A DNA stretch of 64,000 nucleotides, from positions 1 to 64,000 of the forward strand of contig CALUKD010000004.1 in the NCBI GenBank assembly GCA_944321125.1, read 5' to 3'. The DNA comes from Candidatus Butyricimonas faecavium. GTDB lineage: Bacteria > Bacteroidota > Bacteroidia > Bacteroidales > Marinifilaceae. How positions within the stretch are numbered: the stretch's first letter is position 1; every line of letters starts with the position of its first letter. Positions 26,672-36,663 of the stretch are shown here, in pieces. The notes below the pieces were generated by a model. It worked only from the letters and a program-made list of their open reading frames with translations, ran no database searches and was not told where the DNA came from. The position numbers and the translations under genes were made by a program.

Positions 26672-29600
26672 ATGAAAAAAAAATCAAAATGTAGGGAGTT
26701 GATCATTCCTTTAAAAAGGAATAGGATATTCCTTGCCATGAAGTATTTGATTATCTTGCTTATGGCATTCGGTTTAAATGGATTTTCGGAGGTAAAAGCC
26801 CAACGGATTGCGGAGTATAAGGTGGAAAATGCAAATTTAAAAATGTGTATAGAAAAGGTGGAGCAATTAACAGGGAAGGGTTTTTTTTATAATGGGAACG
26901 AGTTGGAACGAGTTGGGTGTGTTACTTTACATTTGATGGATGTGGAACTGGATGACTTGTTGATGAGAATATTACGTGGAAGTGGATATACTTACGAATT
27001 AATGAATGGAGTTATTGCCATTGTTAGAACGAAGAAAATTTCTCAGAGTAAGGTGGAGCAGGAACATTTGAAGGGGCGAGTGTTCGATACTTATGGTAAT
27101 GCTCTTCCGGGCGTAACGATATTAATTAAAGGAACGAATATGGGTGTCGTGACAGATACTGCTGGTCGTTTCACTCTTACTCTCCCAGAAGAAAAGGGGT
27201 GTGTATTAGTGTTTTCGTTTGTCGGAATGGAAAAACAGGAGATCAAGATTACCGATTTTCAGAGTGAGATAAATGTGGTGATGCGGGAGAAAACGGACGA
27301 ACTAGAAGAAGTGATTATCACGGGATATGGCGAGACTACGAAACGTAAAGCTTCTGGATCTGTGGCTGTTTTGACGAAAGATGCTTTCGAAAACAAGATT
27401 CCGACTTCGGTAGATGATATTTTGCAAGGATTGGTTGCTGGGGTTGCCGTTAAAGCTACTTCCGGACGTCCTGGTGAGTCGTCGAAGATCAGAATTCGTG
27501 GTATAAATACGATTCAGGGAGATGCAGAACCTTTGTGGGTTGTTGACGGAGTACCGTTGCAGGATGACCTTCCGGAAATTGATACCGATCAGATTAAATC
27601 TGGTAATTTGAACCAGATTTTCGTGAACGGAGTAGCAGGAATTAACCCGAACGATATAGAGAATGTGACGATATTGAAAGATGCAGCTGCGGCAGCGATT
27701 TATGGTTCACGGGCTGCAGGCGGTGTGATTGTGATCACGACGAAACAGGGACGTCCTGGGAAGATGAGGGTGAATTATTCGATGAGTTTAACGATGGGAT
27801 TAAAACCTCAAAGGGATGCTAATTTGATGAATTCAAGAGAGAAGTTAGCTTGGGAACAAGAGTTGTGGGACGAGTTTTCTGCGGATGCTTTTGCTGCCAG
27901 AGCCCCTCACGTGGCGGTTGTTGGGATAACGGGAATGGTCCGGGCGAACAAATTAGGACGAGACGGTAAACTTTGGACTGATGAAGGATTCGAAGCGATG
28001 AGTGTGGCTGAACAGGATGCCTATTTAAATGATTTGGCATCCTATTCCACAAATTGGTTTGGCGAGTTGTTCCGGAATTCTTTCGAGATGAATCATCACT
28101 TGTCTCTTTCCGGTGGTGACCAAAAGTACACGTATTATTTTTCTATGGGATACGTTTCCCAAGAGGGTTTGGTGCGTAAAACCGATTATAACCGCTACAA
28201 TCTAAATTTGAAGTTACATATGATGCCTTCCCCTAAGATTACGATTGATGCAACTGTTAAGGTGGCTCGTTTGGTTTCGGGTTCTTATTCCGGTAGTGTT
28301 GATCCGTTTTCTTACGCTTATTTTGCTAATCCTTATGAGCGTCCCTATAATGAGGATGGGAGCTACCGGGCGGATATGACTTACCAGAATCTATCGGCAA
28401 TCAATGATGGTGATATCGGTACGGAGTTGCTCCCAACTAATGGGTTTAATATTTTGCGGGAGATTGATGAAACGTCAGGTAAGAATGACAAGATGACAAC
28501 TTCCGGTTCTCTGGGGTTAAAGTATAACATTACTAGTAAGTTGGCTATTTCTGGATTAGTTTCTTACTCGTACGATCATAATAAATCGGAGGACGTGATT
28601 GGTAAAGATACTTATGCGGCTTTCTCGGATCGGCTCTATTTTGACCGGATGAATGAAAACTGGACTCCTTACGGTTCTATTACGCAAACTACCTCCTCTG
28701 GAGATAGTTATGATACTCGGGTTCAGTTGTCCTATATGGATACATTTTGGGATAAACATACTATTTCGCTATTAGGGGGAGCGGAGTTACGAGGAAATAA
28801 GTCTAAGCGTTTTTATACGAAACGTTACGGGTATGATCCTGATACTGGTAATTTTTCTACCCCTGTGAATCCGGATCCGGATGCATCGGATGCGTCTTCT
28901 TATGCTAATTTAATGGATGAGTTATCTGGACAGTCGATTAAGGAAAATACGTATGCTTCTTTTTATGCCTCATTGGATTATACGTTTTGGGATCGCTATA
29001 TTTTGAATGCGGCTTTCCGCATGGACGGTTCAAATAATTTCGGTAGTAAGGAGCAGTTTAACCCGACGTGGTCCTTGGGGGTGGCATGGCATTTGGATCA
29101 GGAGAATTTTATGGCAGCATTGCAACCTTATATTAGTCGGTTAACTTTGCGAGTGGCTGGAGGATATACGGGTAATGTCGTTCAAGGTGTATATAAACAG
29201 TTGGTCATTAAATACGGTTCTTCCTACTGGAACGGGGAAAAAATTGGTAGTATTGATAAAGCCCCAAATCCTCGGTTACGCTGGGAGAAAACAAGAGATA
29301 TGAAAGTAGCTCTTGATTTTGGGTTGTTTGATAACCGGGTGAGTGGGTTGGTTGAAGGATATTACCGGAAAAGTTTTGATATTATTTCTAATTCGGCTCT
29401 TTCAAGTACGACCGGTTTTAAATCAATTGTTTATAATGCATCTGATATTGTGAATAAAGGTATTGAAGGTACATTGCGGGTGGCGGCGTTGAAGATTCGT
29501 GATTTTGGTATTGATGTGGGGGGGAATGTTGCTTGGAATTATAATAAATTGGCTCGTTTCCGAACTTCTAATGGTGCGACGTTGGTGGATGGCAGGTTTG

Positions 29601-30310
29601 AAGGCTATCCGCAGGATGGAATTTATGGGGGAAAGTTGATCGGTATTGATCCTTGGACTGGACTTTATCTCTACAAGTTGAGACCGGATGCCGAGATTAA
29701 GGAGACCTCCGATTTGAACGAGGTAAAGAATTATCGTTATTATATCGGGACACAGAATGCTCCGGTGACGGGTGGTTTTAACGTGCAATTTACGTATAAG
29801 AATTTGAGGTTGAACGTGGGGGCGTCTTATGCTTGTGGAGGAAAGACCAATAGTTTGATGGATTCTCCGGCAAGTTATGATAAAGTGGCTTGGTATGGGA
29901 ACGAAACGCCTCAATCTGCTTACAGTGATTTGTATCGTAATCACTTAAACGTGAGTAAAGATGTGACAAATCGTTGGACTCAAGAGCGTACGACGGGGGT
30001 GAAGTATCCGCGAATAGTGGATTATTTAGGAGAATCTTTGTCGCTGGGGACTTATAATGCGATGTATGCCTCTATTGTGAATGGAGCTTTTTACGAAAGT
30101 AATTCTTATTTGAGAATCCGTGATATTACTTTTTCATATAATTTACCGAAGTCGATGCTACAAAAGATTGGATTATCTTCTTTGATGATGTATTTCACGA
30201 TGAATAATTTCTTCACGTTTACAAGCTATTCGGGAATAGATCCGGAAACTCCGGGAGCGACTTATCCGGTTACCCGTTCAATGTCTTTTGGTTTAAGTGT
30301 TGGTTTTTAG
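26672..30310 (+). CDS. SusC/RagA-type TonB-dependent transporter with STN domain
   Basis: A 1212-aa outer-membrane receptor. In order: a long signal region, STN signalling domain (about 45-115; AEYKVENANLKMCIEKVEQL), a CarboxypepD_reg-like domain (130-205; LKGRVFDTYGNALPGVTILI), a TonB-box-like segment (EEVIITGYGETTKRKASGSV), the plug (RIRGINTIQGDAEPLWVVDG, DPNDIENVTILKDAAAAAIYG-type block) and a 22-strand barrel ending SFGLSVGF. The STN domain links it to the upstream sigma/FecR pair by trans-envelope signalling. With the SusD-like protein it should capture and import an oligosaccharide, peptide or other large ligand. No glycosidase or peptidase is encoded in the locus, so the substrate is unknown. 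Confidence 0.95.
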   Translation: MKKKSKCRELIIPLKRNRIFLAMKYLIILLMAFGLNGFSEVKAQRIAEYKVENANLKMCIEKVEQLTGKGFFYNGNELERVGCVTLHLMDVELDDLLMRILRGSGYTYELMNGVIAIVRTKKISQSKVEQEHLKGRVFDTYGNALPGVTILIKGTNMGVVTDTAGRFTLTLPEEKGCVLVFSFVGMEKQEIKITDFQSEINVVMREKTDELEEVIITGYGETTKRKASGSVAVLTKDAFENKIPTSVDDILQGLVAGVAVKATSGRPGESSKIRIRGINTIQGDAEPLWVVDGVPLQDDLPEIDTDQIKSGNLNQIFVNGVAGINPNDIENVTILKDAAAAAIYGSRAAGGVIVITTKQGRPGKMRVNYSMSLTMGLKPQRDANLMNSREKLAWEQELWDEFSADAFAARAPHVAVVGITGMVRANKLGRDGKLWTDEGFEAMSVAEQDAYLNDLASYSTNWFGELFRNSFEMNHHLSLSGGDQKYTYYFSMGYVSQEGLVRKTDYNRYNLNLKLHMMPSPKITIDATVKVARLVSGSYSGSVDPFSYAYFANPYERPYNEDGSYRADMTYQNLSAINDGDIGTELLPTNGFNILREIDETSGKNDKMTTSGSLGLKYNITSKLAISGLVSYSYDHNKSEDVIGKDTYAAFSDRLYFDRMNENWTPYGSITQTTSSGDSYDTRVQLSYMDTFWDKHTISLLGGAELRGNKSKRFYTKRYGYDPDTGNFSTPVNPDPDASDASSYANLMDELSGQSIKENTYASFYASLDYTFWDRYILNAAFRMDGSNNFGSKEQFNPTWSLGVAWHLDQENFMAALQPYISRLTLRVAGGYTGNVVQGVYKQLVIKYGSSYWNGEKIGSIDKAPNPRLRWEKTRDMKVALDFGLFDNRVSGLVEGYYRKSFDIISNSALSSTTGFKSIVYNASDIVNKGIEGTLRVAALKIRDFGIDVGGNVAWNYNKLARFRTSNGATLVDGRFEGYPQDGIYGGKLIGIDPWTGLYLYKLRPDAEIKETSDLNEVKNYRYYIGTQNAPVTGGFNVQFTYKNLRLNVGASYACGGKTNSLMDSPASYDKVAWYGNETPQSAYSDLYRNHLNVSKDVTNRWTQERTTGVKYPRIVDYLGESLSLGTYNAMYASIVNGAFYESNSYLRIRDITFSYNLPKSMLQKIGLSSLMMYFTMNNFFTFTSYSGIDPETPGATYPVTRSMSFGLSVGF

Positions 30311-30330
30311 TTTTGAAATTATTAAAAACA

Positions 30331-31716
30331 ATGTCTATGAAAGTTTTGAAGTTATATATGATGGTGTTGATTGTAGGAATATGTTGTTCTTGTGATGAAT
30401 ATCTAGAGGTGAAGAATTACGGACAGGTTTTGCCTGAAACTGATGAGGATTATGCCACGCTGATCAATAATCAATTGTCCGCAATAGATAAAGGGACTGC
30501 TGGGGCTGCAAATATGCTGGGGTCTTTTGCTTGGATGATTGAGTTGGAATGTTATTCTGATAATCTGAATGCTAGTTTGATGACAAGTAATGCGTTATCA
30601 TATATTTATGTTGGTACAAATGTTAACTCGGCGCAGTATAGGTTTATGAATTATTATAGCCTTATTAAGGATTATAATATTATTATAGATAATCTGAAAG
30701 GGCGGGATACGGAGTTCGGGAAGAAGATTCTGGCAACAGCCTATACGATGAGGGGGGTGATGTATTTTAACTTGATGCGTGAGTGTTGCGAGGCATACGA
30801 GAAGGATAGGGCTACAGAAATCATGGGGGTTCCTAATGTGGAGCATTTTGATATAGAAGCTAAACCAGAAAGAGGAAATATTCAAGAATTGGTGGATTTT
30901 ATTGTTCGAGATTTGAAAACGGCAATTCAGATGAATCAAACGGATGAACAGTATCGTTTTACGGTGGATGTTGCTCGTGCTTATCTTGCCCGGACTTATT
31001 TCTGGGCTCAGGATTGGAAGAACGCAATAAAGATAGCAAAAGAAGTTTTAGATAAATACCCTCTTGTCGAGGGGGATGAATACAAAGAAATGATTCAGTC
31101 TCCACAAGGAAAGCTAGGAAATATGCTATTTCGCACATTTATTACAGGATCGCTAACGGCGTATAATCGGAATCTAAAAAATGTTAAAACTCGTCCGGTG
31201 AATATGTCTTTGATTAATCTGTTTTCAGAAAAAGAACAGGATATTCGTTACACGACATTTTTTGATTCTAAATTTTTTAGTACGAAAGGAATTCGAGTTT
31301 GTGTTCGTGCGGCTGAGATGTGTTTGATCCTTGCGGAGAGTTATGCTCATTTGTCAGATACAGATAATGCTCTGACCTATTTGAATTTGTTGCGTTCCAA
31401 GCGGATTGCTGATTATGTTCCTTATACAATAGCCACGTTACCTGCTGTGAACGAGAGTGATGTGATAAAGACGGATGCAACGGGAGCCAAGTTAACCCCG
31501 TTGATAGCGGCTATTTTGAACGAACGAAGAAAGGAGATGTTTATGGAGGGGGATCGTTGGTTTGAGTTAAAACGAAATGGTTCTCCAGAATTTTGGGTTG
31601 GTTATAATTTCGTGAAGTACACGACAGAGAAGTACCTTTACACGTTTCCACTCCGAAAAGCCGATCTTATTGCTAATGAAAATTTGGTGCAGAATCCTGG
31701 ATATGAAAATCTTTAA
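30331..31716 (+). CDS. SusD/RagB-family surface lipoprotein
   Basis: A surface ligand-binding lid for the SusC-like transporter just upstream. The ATG at 30331 (or 30337) is preferred; the TTG at 30313 overlaps nothing useful and gives a longer leader. The lipobox reads GICCSCD, followed by the typical N-terminus EYLEVKNYGQVLPETDEDYA and the alpha-helical TPR-like core; the C-terminal RKEMFMEGDRWFELKRNGSP block (SusD signature RxxEfxxEGxRxfDLkR) is clear. The length of about 461 aa is normal. The gene starts 20 bp after susC and is 2 bp from the next gene, so all belong to one operon. Confidence 0.94.
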   Translation: MSMKVLKLYMMVLIVGICCSCDEYLEVKNYGQVLPETDEDYATLINNQLSAIDKGTAGAANMLGSFAWMIELECYSDNLNASLMTSNALSYIYVGTNVNSAQYRFMNYYSLIKDYNIIIDNLKGRDTEFGKKILATAYTMRGVMYFNLMRECCEAYEKDRATEIMGVPNVEHFDIEAKPERGNIQELVDFIVRDLKTAIQMNQTDEQYRFTVDVARAYLARTYFWAQDWKNAIKIAKEVLDKYPLVEGDEYKEMIQSPQGKLGNMLFRTFITGSLTAYNRNLKNVKTRPVNMSLINLFSEKEQDIRYTTFFDSKFFSTKGIRVCVRAAEMCLILAESYAHLSDTDNALTYLNLLRSKRIADYVPYTIATLPAVNESDVIKTDATGAKLTPLIAAILNERRKEMFMEGDRWFELKRNGSPEFWVGYNFVKYTTEKYLYTFPLRKADLIANENLVQNPGYENL

Positions 31717-31718
31717 AA

Positions 31719-31949
31719 ATGAAAGTTATGAAAAAAATATATTTTTGTTGTGTAATGTTATGTATACTTTTTTGCTGGGGATGTGAAAAACCGAATGAAT
31801 TGCCACCCCGTGAAGAGGCATTTAATGATATGAATTTTACTCTTCCGGCATTACCTCGGTTGACGGATGCGGAAAGAGATATTATCGCTGCTCAAAAACA
31901 GGCTTACGAAGAAGCTATTGGTGTGCAGGATGTTTCTATTAGTAATTAG
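31719..31949 (+). CDS. Small lipoprotein in SusCD operon
   Basis: A 76-aa predicted lipoprotein: basic start MKVMKKIYF, hydrophobic stretch and lipobox CWGCEK at residue ~22, then a short acidic/Pro-rich mature part (NFTLPALPRLTDAERDII) and an amphipathic helix. It begins 2 bp after the SusD stop and ends 8 bp before the Calx-beta-like gene, so it is translated with them. I do not recognise a family. It may be a small accessory subunit of the surface complex. Confidence 0.7.
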   Translation: MKVMKKIYFCCVMLCILFCWGCEKPNELPPREEAFNDMNFTLPALPRLTDAERDIIAAQKQAYEEAIGVQDVSISN

Positions 31950-31957
31950 TAAATGAG

Positions 31958-33238
31958 ATGATTATGCAAAATATATTAAGATTGATCGCTTTGTTTTCGG
32001 TGATCGTATGTTTCATGGCTTGTTCTGAGGATGACGATAATGTTCGGACAGTTTCTTTTAAAAGGGCTGTTTATATACTATCTTCTAATCAAGCGATAGA
32101 AGTTGAAATTGGGCTATCCGAAGTGGCAGAACAAAAATTGATTGTTCCTTTTGAAGTTTTTGGCACGGCTGTTGAAGGGGAAGAGTATTTGTTATCGGCT
32201 CATGAGTTTGTGATTCCACAAGGGGAAAATTCGGCTAAGGTGGTGATCGCTCCTTTGGATAACGTATATTCGGACAGGCAGATTCGCTTGGAACTTGCAG
32301 ATGTGCCAGGGTATGCTTTTGGTAATTACCGGGTTGTTTTGATTCCTGTTGAAACGAAGGAGGTGATTACAACTTCTTTTGCGGCTGATGCATATATCTT
32401 GAAGAGTTCTTTGACGGTTTCTATGAATCTGTTTATCGGGGGAGCAAGTTATACGAATCCTTCTTATCCAATTACGGTTCCGTTTGAGATAGATCCTTCT
32501 TCGACAGCCGTGTTGGGTACACATTTTGAGATTGAAGGTGGAGACTTGGAGTTGGTGATGCCGACGAAGGGTACGTCCGCACAGGTAAAAATTAAATATT
32601 TGAAAAAAGAGGAGGGTAAGGATAAAATCGTGCTGCGTATGTTTGATAATGATTTGCATTACTTGGCTGGGGAGAGAAACCGGACGACAATCACGATTGA
32701 TGGTCCCACAACGTTCAAGGATTTGGAGGGAACGTGGCGGATGGATGGATTTACAAGTCTTACTCACGTGAAGAATTCTGTATTTGATGAAGATAAATCC
32801 GATTTAGAACATTTACCAGAGAATAATCCGCAAACGGATAAGTTGGTATTTACGTCGGGAATTACGGATCGAATGGATGTTAGCTTGATTACGGGTGATT
32901 TAGCTCATTATTTAAGAAATTGTGACTTGACGTCAGTGAAAGAGGAAGAGGAGTATTTGTATGAAATGGGAGATAATCCACCTTTCGAATCCGTGCTAAC
33001 GATGGAAATGAGCGAGGCTAATGTGAATTATTCTGCCACGAATGTGAATTTACGTAAAGCTCAAGTCGGGTTTCGGGTGTTGGATGGTGGGATGACGTTG
33101 GAGTTGCGTATTTTTGATTATGAACCGACAGATTTTTTACAGAGAACGTATAATGATAGAAAAGTTTCTTCCGCTTTTAGTAAGGAACCAATGAAACAGG
33201 ATTTTACGCTGGTATTTAAATTCGTGAGGGAAAATTAG
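31958..33238 (+). CDS. Surface lipoprotein with Calx-beta/immunoglobulin-like domains
   Basis: A 426-aa lipoprotein (lipobox CFMACSE). Two beta-sandwich repeats can be seen, each opening with a strand carrying VSFKRAVYILSSNQAIEVEI or TTSFAADAYILKSSLTVSMN and later a DNDLHYLAGERNRTTITIDG-type closing segment, as in Calx-beta-like or DUF4843/DUF4984-type accessory proteins of SusCD loci. The C-terminal third (from about 260, FKDLEGTWRMDGFTSL) is a separate lipocalin-like or beta-rich domain. It probably helps bind the ligand at the cell surface. The exact Pfam family is uncertain. An alternative ATG at 31964 exists. Confidence 0.72.
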   Translation: MIMQNILRLIALFSVIVCFMACSEDDDNVRTVSFKRAVYILSSNQAIEVEIGLSEVAEQKLIVPFEVFGTAVEGEEYLLSAHEFVIPQGENSAKVVIAPLDNVYSDRQIRLELADVPGYAFGNYRVVLIPVETKEVITTSFAADAYILKSSLTVSMNLFIGGASYTNPSYPITVPFEIDPSSTAVLGTHFEIEGGDLELVMPTKGTSAQVKIKYLKKEEGKDKIVLRMFDNDLHYLAGERNRTTITIDGPTTFKDLEGTWRMDGFTSLTHVKNSVFDEDKSDLEHLPENNPQTDKLVFTSGITDRMDVSLITGDLAHYLRNCDLTSVKEEEEYLYEMGDNPPFESVLTMEMSEANVNYSATNVNLRKAQVGFRVLDGGMTLELRIFDYEPTDFLQRTYNDRKVSSAFSKEPMKQDFTLVFKFVREN

Positions 33239-33263
33239 AGAGTTGTTTAGATACTGAAAAAAA

Positions 33264-33301
33264 GCAGGTTATAAATTGATAAATTTCAAATTTTAACCTG
33301 C
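33264..33301. terminator. Hairpin after the SusCD operon
   Basis: GCAGGTTA (33264-33271) pairs with TAACCTGC (33294-33301). The A run lies on the left, so as an intrinsic terminator it would work for minus-strand transcripts; on the plus strand it lacks a T tail and may allow read-through into the ABC genes. Confidence 0.45.
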
Positions 33302-33358
33302 CTTGTCGAAGGCATGGTGTTCGGGTTGTCATAGTATGGAATCACAAATTATTTATTT

Positions 33359-34294
33359 ATGGGAGAATCGATTGTTAAGGTAGAAAAGTTGTCTCATCGT
33401 TACAATGTGCAATGGGCTGTTCGGGATATTAATTTTGAGATTACGAAGAACGGGATATATGGTTTACTAGGTTCTAACGGAGCTGGTAAGTCTACGATTA
33501 TGAACATTATGTGTGGGGTATTGAAACAGACGGAAGGAAAAGTATATATTCAAGGAGTTGATTTAGCGGAAAATCCAGTTGACGCTAAACGACATGTTGG
33601 TTTTTTACCACAAAAACCACCTTTGAATATGGATTTGACGGTTGAGGAGTACTTGAACTTTACTGCGAATTTACGCTGGATTCCGACGGCTGAGGTTTCT
33701 CATGCGGTAAAGGTTGTGATGGAGCGATGTAATATTACACATTTCCGTAAACGGTTAATCCGAAATTTGTCTGGTGGGTATCAACAGCGAATCGGGATTG
33801 CGCAGGCTATTATCCATAACCCGAAGTTTGTAGTTTTGGATGAACCGACAAATGGGTTGGATCCTAATCAGATTGTGGAGATCCGGCATTTGATCCAAGA
33901 GATTGCCGAGGAACGGACTGTAATTCTTTCCACTCATATTCTGTCAGAGGTACAGGCCACGTGTGACTATATTCGGATGATTGAACAAGGTAAGTTGGTG
34001 TTTTCCGGAACTGTGAGAGAGTTCGATAATTATATTGTTCCGAATACTTTGTTCGTTTCTTTGGCTGCCTCTCCTCCGGTGGGAGAATTAACATCCATTC
34101 CGGGGGTGCTGAGAGTAGAAGAATTGGGTGGTTCCGATTACCGAATACATTTCACTGATAGACGGGATGTCACGAATCGCATTGTGCAAACCAGTGTGAT
34201 CCGGGATTGGGAGTTGACAGAAATTCGTCTGGAAAAGAGTTCGTTAGATACTATTTTTGCCGAATTGTCAAAAGTAGGATATGATCACGTTTAA
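33359..34294 (+). CDS. ABC transporter ATP-binding protein (GldA-like)
   Basis: A 311-aa ATPase with Walker A GSNGAGKST, Q-loop (FLPQKPP), signature LSGGYQQRIGIAQAI, Walker B FVVLDEPTNGLDP and H-loop STHILSEVQ. The C-terminal extension of about 90 residues resembles GldA/CcmA-type exporters. It overlaps the next gene by 14 bp, which encodes the matching membrane part, so the two form one transporter. In gliding Bacteroidota GldA-GldF-GldG is a motility-linked complex; in a gut species a general envelope export role is more likely. It follows the SusCD operon by 120 bp and may be cotranscribed. Confidence 0.93.
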   Translation: MGESIVKVEKLSHRYNVQWAVRDINFEITKNGIYGLLGSNGAGKSTIMNIMCGVLKQTEGKVYIQGVDLAENPVDAKRHVGFLPQKPPLNMDLTVEEYLNFTANLRWIPTAEVSHAVKVVMERCNITHFRKRLIRNLSGGYQQRIGIAQAIIHNPKFVVLDEPTNGLDPNQIVEIRHLIQEIAEERTVILSTHILSEVQATCDYIRMIEQGKLVFSGTVREFDNYIVPNTLFVSLAASPPVGELTSIPGVLRVEELGGSDYRIHFTDRRDVTNRIVQTSVIRDWELTEIRLEKSSLDTIFAELSKVGYDHV

Positions 34295-36611
34295 AAATAT
34301 TGGGATGAAGACATTGAGTATGATTTATAAAATTTCTAAAACAGAGTTACAGACTTTATTTTATTCCCCGATTGCTTGGCTGATAATTGTGATTTTCACG
34401 TTTCAGACGAGTATGGGATTTAGTGGGGTGATGAGTGATTTAGTGAAAAGTCAGGAGTTAGGGTACGGGTTACAAAGCGTGACTAAAAATATTTTTGGAG
34501 GCTTGAGGGGACTTTTTTCCATGGTTCAACAATACCTTTATTTGTATATACCCTTGCTGACGATGGGATTAATGAGCCGAGAATTTAGTAGTGGGGAGAT
34601 TAAATTATTGTATTCGTCACCGGTGACGAACACGCATATCGTGTTAGGAAAGTTTTTGGCGATGATGATTTTTGCTTTAGTGTTAGTTGGGATTCTTTTA
34701 ATTTATGTTATTTTCGGGGCGTGTACAGTAAAATCATTTGATTTAGCTTTGACGTTTTCGGGGTTATTAGGAATTTATCTATTGATTTGTGCTTATGCGG
34801 CTATCGGCTTGTTTATGTCCTGTCTTACTTCTTACCAAATGGTTGCTGCAATGGGTACGCTAGCTGTTTTGTCTATTTTGAATTTTATCGGCTCGGTTAG
34901 TCAGGATATTATGTTTGTACGAGACGTGACTTATTGGTTATCTATTTCAGGGAGAGTAGAAGAGTTTATTAATGGACTGATATGCAGCGAGGATGTACTT
35001 TATTTTATCATGGTGGTCATCTTATTTCTTGCGTGGAGTATTATTAAGTTACAAGCTGATCGGCAGAAGAAGGAGCTGAGGGTTACTGTGGGAAGATATG
35101 TTGGAGTATTTTTGGTTGTCGTACTGATCGGGTATTTTTCTTCACGTCCGTTTTTTAAAGTTTTTTATGATGTAACTTGTACGAAAGTAAATACATTGAC
35201 ACCTAATAGCCAAGAGATTGTTAGTCAATTAAAGGGGGGACTGACGATTACTACTTACACGAATTTGTTGGATGAAAATTACTGGATTGCTTTGCCGAAT
35301 GCTATTAATATAGATATAGAACGTTTCGAGAAATACATTCGATTTAAGCCGGATATCAAAATGAAATATGTCTATTATTATGATAAAGTAGAAAATGATA
35401 ATCTAGATAAGCGGTATCCAGATATGAATGATGAGGAGCGAGCGAGAGAATTGGCTAAAGGTTTGGAGATGGATTTCAAGATGTTTCTTACCCCTGAACA
35501 GATTCGACAAAAAATAGATCTTTCTTCGGAAGGTAATCATTTTGTACGCCTGATAGAACGAGAAAGTGGTGAGAAGACTTTTTTGAGGGTGTTTGATGAT
35601 AATAAGCGTCTACCTTCTGAGGCGGAGATTTCTATCGCTTTGAAGGGATTGGTGACTACAAATATGCCGAAAGTGGGTTTCCTGACGGGGCATGGAGAGA
35701 GAGATAGTAAGTTGGATGGGGATCGAAATTATAATCGAATTGCTCAGGATAAACCGTTCCGGTATTCGTTGATTAATCAGGGGTTTGCTTTTGAGGATAT
35801 CTCGTTGGAAAATGAGATTCCTGCTGATATTTCTATTTTGGTGATTGCCGAGTTACGAAGTTCTATCACGGATGAACAGATGAAGAATCTGGATGAATAT
35901 GTGGCTCGTGGAGGAAATTTGTTGATAGCAGGAGAGCCGAATCGACAAGAATATATGAATCCGTTGGTGAAACGTTTTGGAGTTTCTTTCATGCCGGGAT
36001 GTTTGGTGGAACGAAATGAAAATTTCTTGCCAAACTTTATAAAAGCACATCCTACACCAGAGATCTGTGAGTTGGCATATGTGTTTGAGGGGTTATTGGA
36101 GAAGAATCGTTGTATCACGATGCCAGGATGTACGGGATTGACTTACTCTAAGGATAAAGGATTTCAAGTGATTCCCATGTTGATGAGTGATACGGTTGGA
36201 AGTTGGAATGAATTGGAAACGATGAATTTTATTGATGATTCAGTGTGTTTGAATCCCGTTATCGGAGAGGTCGAGAAATCTTATCCTACGGCTTTGGCTT
36301 TATCACGTAAGATTGGGGACAAAGAGCAGAAAATCGTAATTCTTGGGGATGCAGATTGTATTAGTAATGCAGAAGTCAGTATTTATAGAAAGACAGTGAA
36401 GGCATCTAATTTTGCTTTGATAGCAGGAGTGTTTTATTGGTTGTCGGATGGGGAAGCCCCGATTGATATTCGTCGTCCTGTTCCGCCTGACGATGCTATT
36501 TGTTTAAGTCAACAGGCCGTGAATGGGGCTCGGATTGCTTTTATCTGGGGGTATCCAGGAGTGTTATTATTGATAGCTATCTTTATTTGGTTGAGAAGAA
36601 GAGGAAGATAG
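34281..36611 (+). CDS. ABC permease fused to GldG-like periplasmic domain
   Basis: A 776-aa fusion. The N-terminal ~250 residues hold six hydrophobic helices of an ABC-2 permease (GldF-like; LLTMGLMSREFSSGEIKLLY, SSPVTNTHIVLGKFLAMMIF). After another helix (~275-295, YVGVFLVVVLIGYF) comes a large GldG/ABC-type uncharacterised domain with VGFLTGHGERDSKLDGDRN, ILVIAELRSSITDEQMKNLD and YVARGGNLLIAGEPN, closed by a last transmembrane helix and basic tail (WLRRRGR). GldF and GldG are separate genes in flavobacteria. The start overlaps the ATPase gene; in-frame ATGs at 34305 and 34320 are alternatives. Confidence 0.88.
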   Translation: MITFKNIGMKTLSMIYKISKTELQTLFYSPIAWLIIVIFTFQTSMGFSGVMSDLVKSQELGYGLQSVTKNIFGGLRGLFSMVQQYLYLYIPLLTMGLMSREFSSGEIKLLYSSPVTNTHIVLGKFLAMMIFALVLVGILLIYVIFGACTVKSFDLALTFSGLLGIYLLICAYAAIGLFMSCLTSYQMVAAMGTLAVLSILNFIGSVSQDIMFVRDVTYWLSISGRVEEFINGLICSEDVLYFIMVVILFLAWSIIKLQADRQKKELRVTVGRYVGVFLVVVLIGYFSSRPFFKVFYDVTCTKVNTLTPNSQEIVSQLKGGLTITTYTNLLDENYWIALPNAINIDIERFEKYIRFKPDIKMKYVYYYDKVENDNLDKRYPDMNDEERARELAKGLEMDFKMFLTPEQIRQKIDLSSEGNHFVRLIERESGEKTFLRVFDDNKRLPSEAEISIALKGLVTTNMPKVGFLTGHGERDSKLDGDRNYNRIAQDKPFRYSLINQGFAFEDISLENEIPADISILVIAELRSSITDEQMKNLDEYVARGGNLLIAGEPNRQEYMNPLVKRFGVSFMPGCLVERNENFLPNFIKAHPTPEICELAYVFEGLLEKNRCITMPGCTGLTYSKDKGFQVIPMLMSDTVGSWNELETMNFIDDSVCLNPVIGEVEKSYPTALALSRKIGDKEQKIVILGDADCISNAEVSIYRKTVKASNFALIAGVFYWLSDGEAPIDIRRPVPPDDAICLSQQAVNGARIAFIWGYPGVLLLIAIFIWLRRRGR

Positions 36612-36624
36612 AGATATAAAAAGA

Positions 36625-36663
36625 AGGGAGCTCCAAAGTCTTACTTTGGGGGTCCTCTTTTTT
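36625..36663 (+). terminator. Intrinsic terminator after ABC genes
   Basis: CCAAAGT and ACTTTGG pair over a CTT loop, extended by GAG/CTC pairs with bulges, and end in TCTTTTTTT. Confidence 0.8.
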
